Shown here in pieces: positions 16,949 to 25,755 of a stretch of DNA of 64,000 nt (position 1 is its first letter; each line of letters begins with the position of its first letter). The position numbers and the translations under genes were made by a program. This DNA is from Fulvivirgaceae bacterium JP3-4 (GTDB lineage Bacteria > Bacteroidota > Bacteroidia > Cytophagales > Cyclobacteriaceae), in NCBI GenBank assembly GCA_029309925.1, contig JARKND010000001.1, positions 2,046,001 through 2,110,000 on the forward strand. Direction: 5' to 3'. The notes below the pieces were generated by a model. It ran no database searches, was not told where the DNA came from, and saw only the letters and a program-made list of their open reading frames with translations.

Positions 16949-17830
16949 ATGGTTATGAGAACAACATCAGAAAAGAAAGACATGTATGCTATCATCAACA
17001 ACATGATCATGGACAAGCTGCAGAATGGAAAGGCTCCCTGGAGACAGACTTGGAATGACTTCGGTCCTGCAAGAAACTACGTGAGCAAGAAGCCTTATCG
17101 TGGAATCAATGCATTGATCCTTAACAATACTAATTTCGAATACCCTTTATATCTAACATTCCTTCAAGTGAAAGAACTTGGAGGGCACATCAAGAAAGGA
17201 TCGAAAAGTATTGAAGTGATTTATTGGAAGACGCTTGAATTTGAGAACGATGAAAAGATCAAACGCATTCCTTTTCTACGGTACTACAATGTATTCAACA
17301 TCGACTGCGTGGAAGGAGTGAAGCTCAAACTTCCAACAAAATATGTCAACGATTCGAATGAGTATTGTGAGTCCATCATCCACGACATGCCTTCCAAGCC
17401 AACTATTCAACATGGCGGTGATGAACCTTGCTACAATTGGAAGGAGGACAAAGTGAAAGTGCCACACCGCGATAACTTCATTTTATCCGATGAGTACTAT
17501 GCAACACTTTTCCACGAGCTTGCTCACAGCACCGGCCACGAGTCAAGACTTAACAGGGAAACATGCATGAAACCTGCAGTATATGGCTCAAGAGATTATT
17601 GCAAGGAAGAGCTAGTGGCAGAGATTGCAACATGCTTCCTTTGCGGGGAAGCTGGAATCGCTAACAATATCATTGACAATAGTTCAGCTTATATCCAATT
17701 CTGGCTTGAGCGGTTAACTCACATGCTGCGAGAAGATAATAAGGCTTTCGTTAGGGCATCAGCTCTTGCGCAAAAAGCTACTGATTTTATCTTGAACCGG
17801 ATTGAAGAATCTGTTCTCCAGGAATCTTAA
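16949..17830 (+). CDS. ArdC-like antirestriction protein with zincin domain
   Basis: 293 residues. The N-terminal part carries WRQTWNDFGPARNYVSKKPYRGIN, the ssDNA-binding ArdC N-domain. The C-terminal part has the zinc metallopeptidase motif HELAHSTGHESRL (about 192-204). ArdC-family proteins protect incoming conjugative DNA from restriction. Full length. Start at ATGGTTATG, with a second ATG two codons in. It is preceded by the structured element and followed by a strong terminator. Confidence 0.88.
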   Translation: MVMRTTSEKKDMYAIINNMIMDKLQNGKAPWRQTWNDFGPARNYVSKKPYRGINALILNNTNFEYPLYLTFLQVKELGGHIKKGSKSIEVIYWKTLEFENDEKIKRIPFLRYYNVFNIDCVEGVKLKLPTKYVNDSNEYCESIIHDMPSKPTIQHGGDEPCYNWKEDKVKVPHRDNFILSDEYYATLFHELAHSTGHESRLNRETCMKPAVYGSRDYCKEELVAEIATCFLCGEAGIANNIIDNSSAYIQFWLERLTHMLREDNKAFVRASALAQKATDFILNRIEESVLQES

Positions 17831-17836
17831 GAAAAC

Positions 17837-17879
17837 AAGGCTAAGGAGCGCTTAAACTCCTTAGCCTTTATATTTTTTT
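17837..17879. terminator. Intrinsic terminator after ardC
   Basis: AAGGCTAAGGAG and CTCCTTAGCCTT form a perfect 12-bp stem with an 8-nt loop, followed by TATATTTTTTT on the plus strand. The A-rich left side can also serve the converging reverse-strand gene, whose stop lies inside the right arm. Confidence 0.85.
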
Positions 17880-18887
17880 AAAAACGATTTTGTCATCTTT
17901 CTCCCAAACCGCAAGAAGGGATTTATCCTTCGTCTCGTAAACTTTCACAGCAGTTCCTTCTCCTAATTTCTGTTGCGTCCCGCCAATTGGTTTCATCATC
18001 AACTCACTGCCAGTTTCCCAAGTAATAATCGATCCGTTAAGCCCAACGTGTCTTCCTTCCCCAACCTTTTGTTCCGGTTGTCCGGGGAGTGAGTAGAAGA
18101 CAATTCCATCGCGTTGCCATGCCGTTTGAATTTGATTCTTTGAGTCAATAGCAAGTCCACCGCCATCCATTGGACATCCTTTCAACGGCCACGTTCCGTT
18201 TCCGAGTTTTTGAGCGTCTGAAAAATTCTGACCACCATCATTTGAAGTAACGAGGTACAGGTCGCGCGAGCCGCGAAGCCAGTTTCGGAACATGATTGCA
18301 ACGGTCTTTCCTTTGGCTGTAACTGAAGGCTTGCAGCATTCGCAGACATGCTCGTCCGGAGATTTGTAAGCAAACTTGTTAGTAGACCACTTTGAATCTT
18401 TCAGAGATGCAAAACAAATGTTATTCTTCCTGTCTTCGCGCAGATCAAGCCATACCGCATAAAAGTTGTTACTCTCATCGGCAGCAATGCTCATTAATCC
18501 TTCGGGCGCAGAGCCGTTAACATTATTCACATTTGCAATCTTTTCCCATTTGCCGGTTTTATGACTTTGCTTGAAAGCATGAATATTGCCTCTCTTATCC
18601 ATCGCTGTGATTAAAGAATAGTCAACTGATGTAGCAAGTTGTGGCCCACGAGTCATTCCGAGATGCATTTCACTTACCTGCGCTACAAGCTGAGGTGAAC
18701 TGAAAGTCTTACCGTTATCATTTGATGTTGAAAAATAGATCTTGTCATTTTCCCCATACACTAATCGAATCTTTCCTTTGGCATCAACTGTAAGTTGGGG
18801 CTGCTCTCCAGGTGCAAGAGTCGTTTGTGCCCTTGATGACAAATGCGTTGATACACAAATGATGAGTAAAAAAAATAAACGCTTCAT
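17868..18887 (-). CDS. Exported sialidase-like (BNR-repeat) protein
   Basis: About 339 residues from the signal peptide MKRLFFLLIICVSTHLSSRAQ. The body carries Asp-box/BNR-like repeats such as STSNDNGKTF and VTSNDGGQNF, typical of six-bladed exo-alpha-sialidase-like propellers. A CECCKP segment sits in the middle. A longer frame upstream is rejected because it would bury the signal peptide. Substrate unknown; it may be a binding rather than catalytic propeller. No obvious operon partner. Confidence 0.72.
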   Translation of the reverse strand: MKRLFFLLIICVSTHLSSRAQTTLAPGEQPQLTVDAKGKIRLVYGENDKIYFSTSNDNGKTFSSPQLVAQVSEMHLGMTRGPQLATSVDYSLITAMDKRGNIHAFKQSHKTGKWEKIANVNNVNGSAPEGLMSIAADESNNFYAVWLDLREDRKNNICFASLKDSKWSTNKFAYKSPDEHVCECCKPSVTAKGKTVAIMFRNWLRGSRDLYLVTSNDGGQNFSDAQKLGNGTWPLKGCPMDGGGLAIDSKNQIQTAWQRDGIVFYSLPGQPEQKVGEGRHVGLNGSIITWETGSELMMKPIGGTQQKLGEGTAVKVYETKDKSLLAVWEKDDKIVFKKI

Positions 18888-19045
18888 ATAAATTAATCGT
18901 CCGTGGTTGCTAATGCGAAAACAAAAAAAGCGGAGTTCCTTTCGTCTAAAGTACTTTCCGCTATTGATTCCTTTTTCCACCGATCCGCGTGTTTAAGAAA
19001 ACACGGATGGGCTAAAAAGATAAACTAAAGATACGAAATCCGCTG

Positions 19046-19336
19046 TTATCTAAACCGCCTGCGGGTTCGGCCCTTTGGAGGCGGCTTATTCCATTCCCGC
19101 TTCCACGCCTCGGTGTCTGCCTTGGCTATCGGGCGGCATAATGCGATATGCTCTTCGAAACTATTCGCCTTTGCACAGCATTCGAAAATATGCGCATCCG
19201 TAATATGAACGTCTCCGCACATTTCATGTCTTGTATATTGAATAACAACGCTCTCATCTCCCGAGGGATGAACGCCAGGGTAGTTGATGCCTTGCTTGTT
19301 TGTCCTGATCCACTCCGCTAGCTCGCTAACAAGCAT
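19046..19336 (-). CDS. Small hypothetical protein
   Basis: 96 residues, with Cys/His-containing middle (RHEMCGDVHITDAHIFECCAKA) and a basic tail GRTRRRFR. No recognised family. It starts one base after the stop of the gene at 19338, so the two probably form a small operon. A role in the mobile region is possible but unsupported. Confidence 0.5.
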   Translation of the reverse strand: MLVSELAEWIRTNKQGINYPGVHPSGDESVVIQYTRHEMCGDVHITDAHIFECCAKANSFEEHIALCRPIAKADTEAWKREWNKPPPKGRTRRRFR

Positions 19337-19337
19337 A

Positions 19338-19649
19338 TCATTTCATAAGCACAAGTTGCGTTGGATTAAGGGCTGAATCGAGCAAGCCATCGATCTCGCG
19401 GAAGAACTCTTGTGACGATACACGGTAGTTGCTGTTCTTCTCGATTTCATGCACGATATCGAGGTATCGATCAAGATTAACTTTTGAGTTAGATAGCTCG
19501 AATAACTTGTCGCGTAAAATGCCCTGCATCTCTTTGTCGACCTTCGTATAAAACTTAAATTGGAGGTAAGTTGGCAGGTCGCTGAGTATGCCCATGATCA
19601 AAGCAGATCGATGCTCAGACAAGATTTCCTGGATTCTGAAAAGGGTCAC
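19338..19649 (-). CDS. Small hypothetical protein
   Basis: 103 residues starting at GTG, predicted mostly helical (FRIQEILSEHRSALIMGILSDLPTYLQFKFY...). The open frame continues upstream of the GTG for about 28 codons without an ATG, so the true start is uncertain; an internal ATG at residue 19 is another choice. Family unknown. Confidence 0.45.
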   Translation of the reverse strand: MTLFRIQEILSEHRSALIMGILSDLPTYLQFKFYTKVDKEMQGILRDKLFELSNSKVNLDRYLDIVHEIEKNSNYRVSSQEFFREIDGLLDSALNPTQLVLMK

Positions 19650-19838
19650 CCGTTCATCGCCCTCTTCGATATGTTTTACGGTGCTTGCGATTCTGACTGA
19701 TTTCGTAAAACTAATCAGGTTAGTACATTGTAAAGATATAAAACTAAAATTATTAGTGCTTTACCTTTTTGATCCTGTGGCTGCAAATCGCTGTCTTTCA
19801 GGCCAAAAAGTTAATTTTTAGATTACAAGAGGTAATAA

Positions 19839-20762
19839 ATGAAGTATGTCAAAATCGAAGGAGGCGTAAAGTTAGCCAGTTTTATATCGCCAATGAGTGC
19901 TACGTTGAGCGATGATCCGGCCTTTGACGACCCGAAGTGGCTTTTTGAAATTAAGTGGGATGGATACCGGGCCATCGCGGAGCTAAAAGGAAAAGATAGC
20001 CGGTTTTACTCTCGCAATGGTTTGTCGTATACTAAGGCGTATCCTAAAATCTATAACGAGCTGGTAAAACTCAAGACTGATGCGACCCTTGATGGGGAAG
20101 TGGTTGTTTTTCGTGATGGGATGCCATCGTTCCAGGCGATTCAGAACTACAAGAGCACACAGAACCTTCCAATTCAGTTCATTGTGTTTGACTGTCTTCA
20201 ATTCAACGGTAAAGATCTTACCAAGCTGAAACTCATCGAACGCAAGGAGATATTAAAAGAAATACTTCCGAGCAGCGATGTCATTAAGTATTGTGATCAT
20301 GTCGTTGAAGATGGTGTCGCACTTTTCGAGCAAGCTACAAAGATGAAGCTCGAAGGAATTATTGGAAAACGAATGGATAGCAAGTACTATCCTGACAAGC
20401 GTTCCAAGGAATGGCTCAAGATCAAAAATGTAAACGTTGATGATTTCAAGATCATCGGCTGGACCGATCCCAAAGCAAGTCGTCAGTACTTTGGAGCGTT
20501 ACTGCTTGCACGAGAAGTTGATGGTGAACTTGTTTATTCTGGCGAAGTCGGAACTGGATTCACGAATGAATTATTAAAAAGTTTGTATTCAAAAATTCAA
20601 CCACTCGAAGTTGATGAATGTCCATTGGATACTCCGGTGAAAAAGGAGAAGGGTTTTCACTGGGCGAAGCCGAAGTATTCATGCCAGGTGCAGTATGTAG
20701 AGATCACCGATGACGGGCATGTGAGGCATCCATCGTTTTTGGGATTAAGGAGGGATAAGTAA
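19839..20762 (+). CDS. ATP-dependent DNA ligase, LigD ligase-domain type
   Basis: 307 residues. The adenylation motif EIKWDGYRA (catalytic Lys about residue 37) is followed by RFYSRNG, DGEVVVF, EGIIGKR and the motif-V segment RSKEWLKIK, then an OB-fold domain ending in VEITDDGHVRHPSFLGLR. This is the ligase module of bacterial LigD without polymerase or nuclease domains. Such stand-alone ligases may act in end joining or mobile-element repair. No Ku gene is visible nearby. Confidence 0.88.
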   Translation: MKYVKIEGGVKLASFISPMSATLSDDPAFDDPKWLFEIKWDGYRAIAELKGKDSRFYSRNGLSYTKAYPKIYNELVKLKTDATLDGEVVVFRDGMPSFQAIQNYKSTQNLPIQFIVFDCLQFNGKDLTKLKLIERKEILKEILPSSDVIKYCDHVVEDGVALFEQATKMKLEGIIGKRMDSKYYPDKRSKEWLKIKNVNVDDFKIIGWTDPKASRQYFGALLLAREVDGELVYSGEVGTGFTNELLKSLYSKIQPLEVDECPLDTPVKKEKGFHWAKPKYSCQVQYVEITDDGHVRHPSFLGLRRDK

Positions 20763-20775
20763 ATAAAATTAACAG

Positions 20776-22515
20776 TCAAATTCGGTTGAATTTATATGCA
20801 CCAAGTCTCAATAGGGCTGTTAATAATAAGAACATACCTCCAGCTGAATATTTTCTTGCTGGGTAAAAACAATGAGCGACATTGTTTCTTAGATTCATTC
20901 CTTCGGAAGTAAATAGGAATTTGAAAAACGCGAGGTTGTCTTCTGGCATCAACTCTTTTAATTTTTCATTCTCTAGTAATTTTTCAAAGGAGATTCTTTC
21001 TTCAGTTCCGTTTTCCTTAATTTCGATAGTCTGCGCTTCGATCATTCTCGAGAACTCACGGAGAAGTCCTTCAAATTTCAGTGCAAGCGAATCTATACTT
21101 AGGATGTAGCCGGCTTTGCTTTCATTATTTCGCTTGATGTCGATCTCGGATTGATCAAAAAAGGAAGCGAGCGAGGGACGCAACAAATCCAGCCAATCAA
21201 ATCCTTCGGATTCTCCTTGTGCATTTAGGTAAGTAAAATCTTGGCCGTACCACGTGTGATTTTTGAGGAATTCCATAAAACCATTAAAAGACATCTTGCC
21301 GCTCCGAAACCCACGGCTGAAAACCATCCACAAGTGATTTGAGGTAAAATTTTGTAGGTGGATAAAGTATGAGTTGACTCCTCCCTCTTTTGATCCCGTC
21401 ACATTTTTATTGATGTCAAAATTCATAACGCTAAATAAATCAAATACCTGAGATCTATTCTTTTCGTTTAGAAGTTCTGCCTTCGGAAGAATTTGCTCAC
21501 CATAGGTTAGGTAGAGGTAGAGAAGATTTTCATCCTGCTTATTTATAAGACTATCAATGTGGGATTCGATAGCAGTCCAATATGCTTGTAAGCGCTCATC
21601 GGTGACTTCAAATTTCACAGTCTTGAAATCGATGGTGCTTTTCGCTTTTTGCAAAAGCACAGTGGTTGATTCAATTTTTTCTCTATTTCCGCTTTTTTGA
21701 AACGCTTTTAATGCGTTAAGGTAAAAATCATGGACAATAAAACTCTTACTGTGCTTGTGCGCCTCCCCTAAAAAATACTCACCAAGTCTTTCATGGTATT
21801 GCGAGGTCTTTTGTCCAAGTTTTTGGCTTAAAAGGATCATCAGTTCCAAGAAATGTTGACGGCAACGCTCAAAATCTTCCCTCTCGCTGGCATTTTTAAC
21901 ATATTCACTCAGTCTTTGCAACTTTGGACGGGCAATTTTTCCGTTGTCAACTAAAAACTTGATAAGCCGATATTCTTCAAAACCGCTTACCCGATCCGTA
22001 CCGAGCACCGAATCGAGCAGATCGAGAGTTTCTTCCTTTTTATGGCCAATAGTTTGAGATAGAATGAAGAGATTTTTGAAATGGTATTCAAAGGCATTGG
22101 CCTCCATAGCATCGCTAGAGGAAAATTTACCGTTAACTAATAACGCGTAATAGCCTTCAATCGCAGAAGTTGCATAGTCTCGATGCTTTTCCTGACTCGC
22201 CCATAAAATATGATTGTATTTCGCCTTGTACTTTGGATTGGAGACTGTTGCTGCTCGATTTTTTAAATACGAAAAATTGTTTTCAAAACAATCTAAGGTT
22301 GGATATACATTCCCTGCTGAAACAATCTTTGGCTTTATTTCTCCGAGATCGAATGTAAAGTCATATGCGAAAATTTCGTGGGAGTATTTGAGCTTTTCAT
22401 TTGGATCGACTTCGCTAGATCTGAGGGATAAAAGCCTGTTCGTTACGCCCAGCGCAAATTTTAACTCATGATCATTTTCCTGAAATGTGTAGTATCCTTG
22501 TAGACTGTCAAACAT
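20776..22515 (-). CDS. Large helical protein with C-terminal HEPN-like motif (DUF4209-like?)
   Basis: 579 residues, largely helical, without signal peptide or membrane segment. Near the C-terminus LRNNVAHCFYPARKYSAGG contains R-x4-H, the motif of HEPN ribonucleases and of the C-terminal RNxxAH region of DUF4209-type proteins. The rest is not recognised. It lies alone between the DNA ligase and radC in a region of defence and mobility genes, so a stand-alone abortive-infection role is plausible but inferred. Confidence 0.6.
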   Translation of the reverse strand: MFDSLQGYYTFQENDHELKFALGVTNRLLSLRSSEVDPNEKLKYSHEIFAYDFTFDLGEIKPKIVSAGNVYPTLDCFENNFSYLKNRAATVSNPKYKAKYNHILWASQEKHRDYATSAIEGYYALLVNGKFSSSDAMEANAFEYHFKNLFILSQTIGHKKEETLDLLDSVLGTDRVSGFEEYRLIKFLVDNGKIARPKLQRLSEYVKNASEREDFERCRQHFLELMILLSQKLGQKTSQYHERLGEYFLGEAHKHSKSFIVHDFYLNALKAFQKSGNREKIESTTVLLQKAKSTIDFKTVKFEVTDERLQAYWTAIESHIDSLINKQDENLLYLYLTYGEQILPKAELLNEKNRSQVFDLFSVMNFDINKNVTGSKEGGVNSYFIHLQNFTSNHLWMVFSRGFRSGKMSFNGFMEFLKNHTWYGQDFTYLNAQGESEGFDWLDLLRPSLASFFDQSEIDIKRNNESKAGYILSIDSLALKFEGLLREFSRMIEAQTIEIKENGTEERISFEKLLENEKLKELMPEDNLAFFKFLFTSEGMNLRNNVAHCFYPARKYSAGGMFLLLTALLRLGAYKFNRI

Positions 22516-22624
22516 CGTTTTTTGTCTTTTTTACACGTCAAATATATATGTTAGGCATCTTGATCCTTTGCTGGTCTATTCGGCTTTCCACATTAGACTT
22601 AAATTCTGGCGCTAACCTACTTCC

Positions 22625-22725
22625 GGGTGGCAATGCCTTGGCTTGTCAAAAGCTTACGGCATAAACGGCACCTGCCTACGGCCTTCCTTCCAATTATTCC
22701 GTTTCCTTTTGACAATCCGCCACCC
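22625..22725 (+). repeat. Structured element copy 2, upstream of radC
   Basis: The core 22647-22711 matches 16794-16858 at 62 of 65 positions. Flanking arms TTGTCAAAAG (22643) and CTTTTGACAA (22706) pair at 10/10, and GGGTGGC (22625) with GCCACCC (22719) at 7/7. These flanks differ from copy 1 but are again complementary. It ends about 32 bases before the radC ATG, and both copies have the same orientation relative to the gene they precede. Confidence 0.7.
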
Positions 22726-22756
22726 TTCATTTGAGGCGCACCATAATTTAATTCTT

Positions 22757-23230
22757 ATGATTATGGAAAGCACAAATGAAAAAACATTATTCGAAGTTGC
22801 AGAGATTCAGCTAACCTACAAGTCAAAAGTAAAAGCTTCTTTACGTCCGAAGATCACATCATCAAAAGATGCTTACGATGTCCTCAATAAATATTGGGAT
22901 GAAGGTAAAATTGATTTCGTTGAACAGTTCAAGGTTCTCCTCCTTAACAGAGCTAACAAAGTCATTGGTATCTATGAAGTATCATCAGGCACAACTGTCA
23001 ACACTGTAGCTGATCCTAAGTCAGTATTTGTTGCAGCTTTGAAAGCTAACGCATGTGGCGTGATCATTTCACACAATCATCCATCAGGCAACCTTATGCC
23101 AAGTGAAGCCGACAGAAAACTGACTAAAGATTTGAAAGATGCTGGGAAGTTCCTTCACATTCCAGTTCTCGATCACATCATAATTACCAGCGAAGCATAC
23201 TATTCATTCGCTGATGAAGGGCTATTATAA
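22757..23230 (+). CDS. RadC-like JAB/MPN-domain protein
   Basis: About 157 residues, the JAMM domain only. SHNHPSGNLMPSEAD gives the HxH...S...D zinc signature, followed by LKDAGKFLHIPVLDHIII. RadC-like proteins of this short type are common on Bacteroidota conjugative elements; their biochemical role is not established. The longer upstream frame is rejected because it runs through the structured element. ATG ATT ATG allows a start at 22757 or 22763. Confidence 0.85.
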   Translation: MIMESTNEKTLFEVAEIQLTYKSKVKASLRPKITSSKDAYDVLNKYWDEGKIDFVEQFKVLLLNRANKVIGIYEVSSGTTVNTVADPKSVFVAALKANACGVIISHNHPSGNLMPSEADRKLTKDLKDAGKFLHIPVLDHIIITSEAYYSFADEGLL

Positions 23231-23245
23231 GCCCTTCTTTTCTTA
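23216..23245 (+). terminator. Terminator overlapping the radC stop
   Basis: GAAGGGCT and AGCCCTTC form an 8-bp stem with a 6-nt loop, followed by TTTTCTT. The stem includes the last codons and stop of radC, 12 bases before the next gene. Confidence 0.75.
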
Positions 23246-23256
23246 TCTTCAATAAC

Positions 23257-24156
23257 ATGACAATTCCTTCTTCGTACTCCCACAGAATCATTCAGATCTA
23301 TGGTGATTCAGGAAAACTATGGCTCGAATCCCTTCATGGCACAATTGGATTGTGCGAAGACCTCTGGAAATTAAAGGTCGCAGACCCGTACAACTTGTCT
23401 TACAACTATGTCGTTGCGACAAGTGGTAAAAGCGCGGTTGTGAAAGTCTGTATGCCTGGTGATGGGTTTAAGTCAGAGTTGAACACCCTTATTCATTATG
23501 ACGGCGATGGAATGTGCCGCCTGATAGATTACATCGAGGACAAAGGCGTGCTACTTTTGGAAATGTTGCAACCAGGCGTTAACCTGAAAGGCCTCGATGA
23601 AAATACAGCTATCCAAGCGATCTCTTCGGTAATTGGCAAGATGCGCAAACTCACCTGTAAAATTGGACAAGCGTTTCCTAATGTATCAGATCAGCAAAGC
23701 GCGCTGTTAAAATTGGCGAATTACCTTCCGCATCATGTTAAACCGATTGACAGGCAAATTGCTTTACAAGGCCATGCAATATTTAAGACGCTGATTGCAA
23801 CCCAGAATGAGGTTTATTTACTTCACGGTGATCTTCATCAGGAAAATATACTTTCTCACGGGCATGACTGGAAAACAATCGACCCAAAAGGTATAATTGG
23901 CGAAGTGGAGTATGAACTCATCCCGTTCATCATTAACAGTATTCCAACATTCGATATTGGTAATGTGATCGAATATCGGATCAACCGGCTTAGCCGCGAG
24001 GTAGGAGCCGACATTGAGCGCGTATATGCGTGGGGACTATGTCGCGCGTTGCTGTCAATATGTTGGAATATTGAAGATGACCTTGCTGTTTCAGAAGTTG
24101 ATTTGGCTATTATCGATCATTTTAGAGCGAAAACAAATGATCAATTTGGGCTTTAA
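23257..24156 (+). CDS. Aminoglycoside phosphotransferase, APH(6)/streptomycin 6-kinase-like
   Basis: 299 residues. The kinase catalytic loop LLHGDLHQENIL (about 189-200) and IDPKGIIGEVEYE (about 208-220) are the signatures of APH(6)-type enzymes, and the N-terminal part has SYNYVVATSGKSAVVKVCMPG. Expected to phosphorylate streptomycin-like aminoglycosides in the cytoplasm. Whether it confers resistance cannot be told from sequence. It sits between radC and a metal operon, so it is likely cargo. Confidence 0.82.
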   Translation: MTIPSSYSHRIIQIYGDSGKLWLESLHGTIGLCEDLWKLKVADPYNLSYNYVVATSGKSAVVKVCMPGDGFKSELNTLIHYDGDGMCRLIDYIEDKGVLLLEMLQPGVNLKGLDENTAIQAISSVIGKMRKLTCKIGQAFPNVSDQQSALLKLANYLPHHVKPIDRQIALQGHAIFKTLIATQNEVYLLHGDLHQENILSHGHDWKTIDPKGIIGEVEYELIPFIINSIPTFDIGNVIEYRINRLSREVGADIERVYAWGLCRALLSICWNIEDDLAVSEVDLAIIDHFRAKTNDQFGL

Positions 24157-24165
24157 AAATTGTTT

Positions 24166-24193
24166 TAGTATTTTAGCATTTACTAAAATACTA
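24166..24193. promoter_or_regulatory. Perfect 11-bp palindrome, ArsR-type operator
   Basis: TAGTATTTTAG and CTAAAATACTA are perfect inverted repeats separated by six bases, ending two bases before the arsR-type ATG. Size and AT-rich imperfect dyads of this kind are typical of ArsR/SmtB operators, so autoregulation is likely. Its closeness to the ATG implies the repressor would also cover the ribosome binding site region. Confidence 0.75.
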
Positions 24194-24195
24194 CT

Positions 24196-24567
24196 ATGAA
24201 TCAAACTTGTATTCGGGTCCTGGCAGACATTAATCAGATTAAGCAATGCAAAGACAGGATAAAGTCGGTAGACAGTTCACTTCTGCTTCTTTCAAATGCC
24301 TTTAATCTAGTCGGAAACGAGGTGAGGATCAAAATTCTTTACCTGTTGCAGGAAGAGGGTCAACTTTGTCCTTGCGACCTCAGCGATATCTTGGCAATGG
24401 GAGTTTCTCCTGTCTCGCAACATCTTAGAAAACTGAAAGACTCCAAAATTATCACGGCAAAAAAATCAGGTCAGACTATTTTCTATTCCATCAGTCCCGA
24501 GTATACAGAAATCCTGAAGCCTGTTTTTAAGTTGATCAATAACAATAAAGTTTTGGAAATGATATGA
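24196..24567 (+). CDS. ArsR/SmtB-family metal-responsive repressor
   Basis: 123 residues. A winged helix is formed around LVGNEVRIKILYLLQEEGQLCPCDLSDILAMGVSPVSQHLRKLKDSKII. The CPC pair in the helix before the recognition helix matches the metal-binding position of As/Hg-type ArsR sensors. It overlaps the next gene by four bases (ATGA) and probably controls the mercury-type operon through the palindrome before it. Confidence 0.88.
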   Translation: MNQTCIRVLADINQIKQCKDRIKSVDSSLLLLSNAFNLVGNEVRIKILYLLQEEGQLCPCDLSDILAMGVSPVSQHLRKLKDSKIITAKKSGQTIFYSISPEYTEILKPVFKLINNNKVLEMI

Positions 24568-25751
24568 AAACATCCGCTTTTTTAACCATTCTGACTTCAG
24601 CAAGCGCCTCGCTTTGTTGTATTGTGCCATTTGTTGCAATCATTGGCGGGTCTGGAAGTATGATGGCATCGATCTCGTGGTTAGAGTCGTTTCGTCCGTT
24701 TTTTATCGGGGGAACGTTGCTCTTCCTCGGGTTTGCTTGGTTCAAGACAATCAAAACGTCAAAGACGGATTGTTGTGGATGCGAACAGACAACCTCGTTT
24801 TTTCAATCCAAGAAGTTTCTTAGCATTGTTACTGCCTTTTCGCTGCTCCTTATTTCATTTCCGTCTTACTCTAGCTTATTCATTCAATCACGGGAACGAG
24901 GCGAGTCTTTGGGCCTTCAGGACAAAAACCAAAAGCGTATCCTTTCGGTCAGCGGAATGACTTGCGCGAGCTGTGAACACCATATCGAAAGCGCGGTAGT
25001 TAAAGTTTCGGGAGTTGCTTCCGTCAAAGCGTCTTATGCGGACGGATCGACAACGGTTTTTTATGACCCGGAAAAAACTGATGAAACAAAAATCATTTCT
25101 GCGATTAATAGCATAGGTTATAAAGTTGAGCAGAAGCAAGTCGCTCTGAAGCCTAATGCAAAAGCAGATTGTTGTGCGAAAGGTTTATGCACCCCGGAAA
25201 GCTGTAGCACAATGCCGAAGGTCAGCGTCCCGAATGAGCGCAGCAAAAACTTGAAGGTGCTTTCGGGCATCGACCAAATAAAAGACACTTTCAACAAGCG
25301 ATCAGGCAAAGTAAAATTTGTAGCTATTCTGTCTTCGACATGCGGATGGTGCCTTCAGGGTGCCCAAGCCATCCAACAGACCGTGATAGAAAAGATGGCT
25401 CAAAAAGATATAAGTGTCATTATTGTTTGGACTAATATGCTTAAGTCAGATGACAAAGAAAATGCATACAAGGCCGCGTCTCTGTTTGATGATCCATCGA
25501 TCGTTCAGTATTTTGACGCTGACAATAAGTTTGGAGATTTGGTTGCACAAAGATTGAATCCGGAAGGACAGAAGGCATGGGACATTTACATGTTCTTTGA
25601 CAAAGAAGATCAGTGGAACAAATCGATTCCCCGACCTTTCGAGTATGCGCACCAACTTAGTGCCGACTTGCATCCCTGGGCCGACAACACAAAATATTTT
25701 TGCGGGAAGGATCTAACAAAGAGATTAGGCGATATCACTGCCTCATTGTAA
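24564..25751 (+). CDS. MerT-MerP-thioredoxin fusion (mercuric transport-like)
   Basis: 395 residues in three parts. Residues 1-110 are a MerT-like membrane domain with SLCCIVPF and a DCCGC loop. Residues about 128-195 are an HMA domain with GMTCASCEHHIE. After a Cys-rich linker (DCCAKGLCTPESC) comes a thioredoxin-like domain (about 235-395) with STCGWCLQGAQAI as its CxxC motif. MerTP fusions are known in Bacteroidota; the added thioredoxin-like domain is unusual to me. Likely moves Hg(II) across the inner membrane. No merA is in the window. Confidence 0.82.
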   Translation: MKTSAFLTILTSASASLCCIVPFVAIIGGSGSMMASISWLESFRPFFIGGTLLFLGFAWFKTIKTSKTDCCGCEQTTSFFQSKKFLSIVTAFSLLLISFPSYSSLFIQSRERGESLGLQDKNQKRILSVSGMTCASCEHHIESAVVKVSGVASVKASYADGSTTVFYDPEKTDETKIISAINSIGYKVEQKQVALKPNAKADCCAKGLCTPESCSTMPKVSVPNERSKNLKVLSGIDQIKDTFNKRSGKVKFVAILSSTCGWCLQGAQAIQQTVIEKMAQKDISVIIVWTNMLKSDDKENAYKAASLFDDPSIVQYFDADNKFGDLVAQRLNPEGQKAWDIYMFFDKEDQWNKSIPRPFEYAHQLSADLHPWADNTKYFCGKDLTKRLGDITASL

Positions 25752-25755
25752 AACT

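Noticed and set aside
18955-19010. Hairpin GTGTTT-AAGA-AAACAC upstream of the sialidase-like gene
   Set aside because: The stem is interrupted and no T-tract follows on either strand, so neither a terminator nor a specific operator can be supported.
22643-22756. Upstream extension of radC
   Set aside because: The extra 38 residues come from translating the structured element. The JAMM protein starts normally at 22757 or 22763.
13070-24195. Attachment sites or element borders between transfer and metal regions
   Set aside because: I looked for integrase genes, tRNA ends and long direct repeats and found none I could support. The only long repeat is the structured element.
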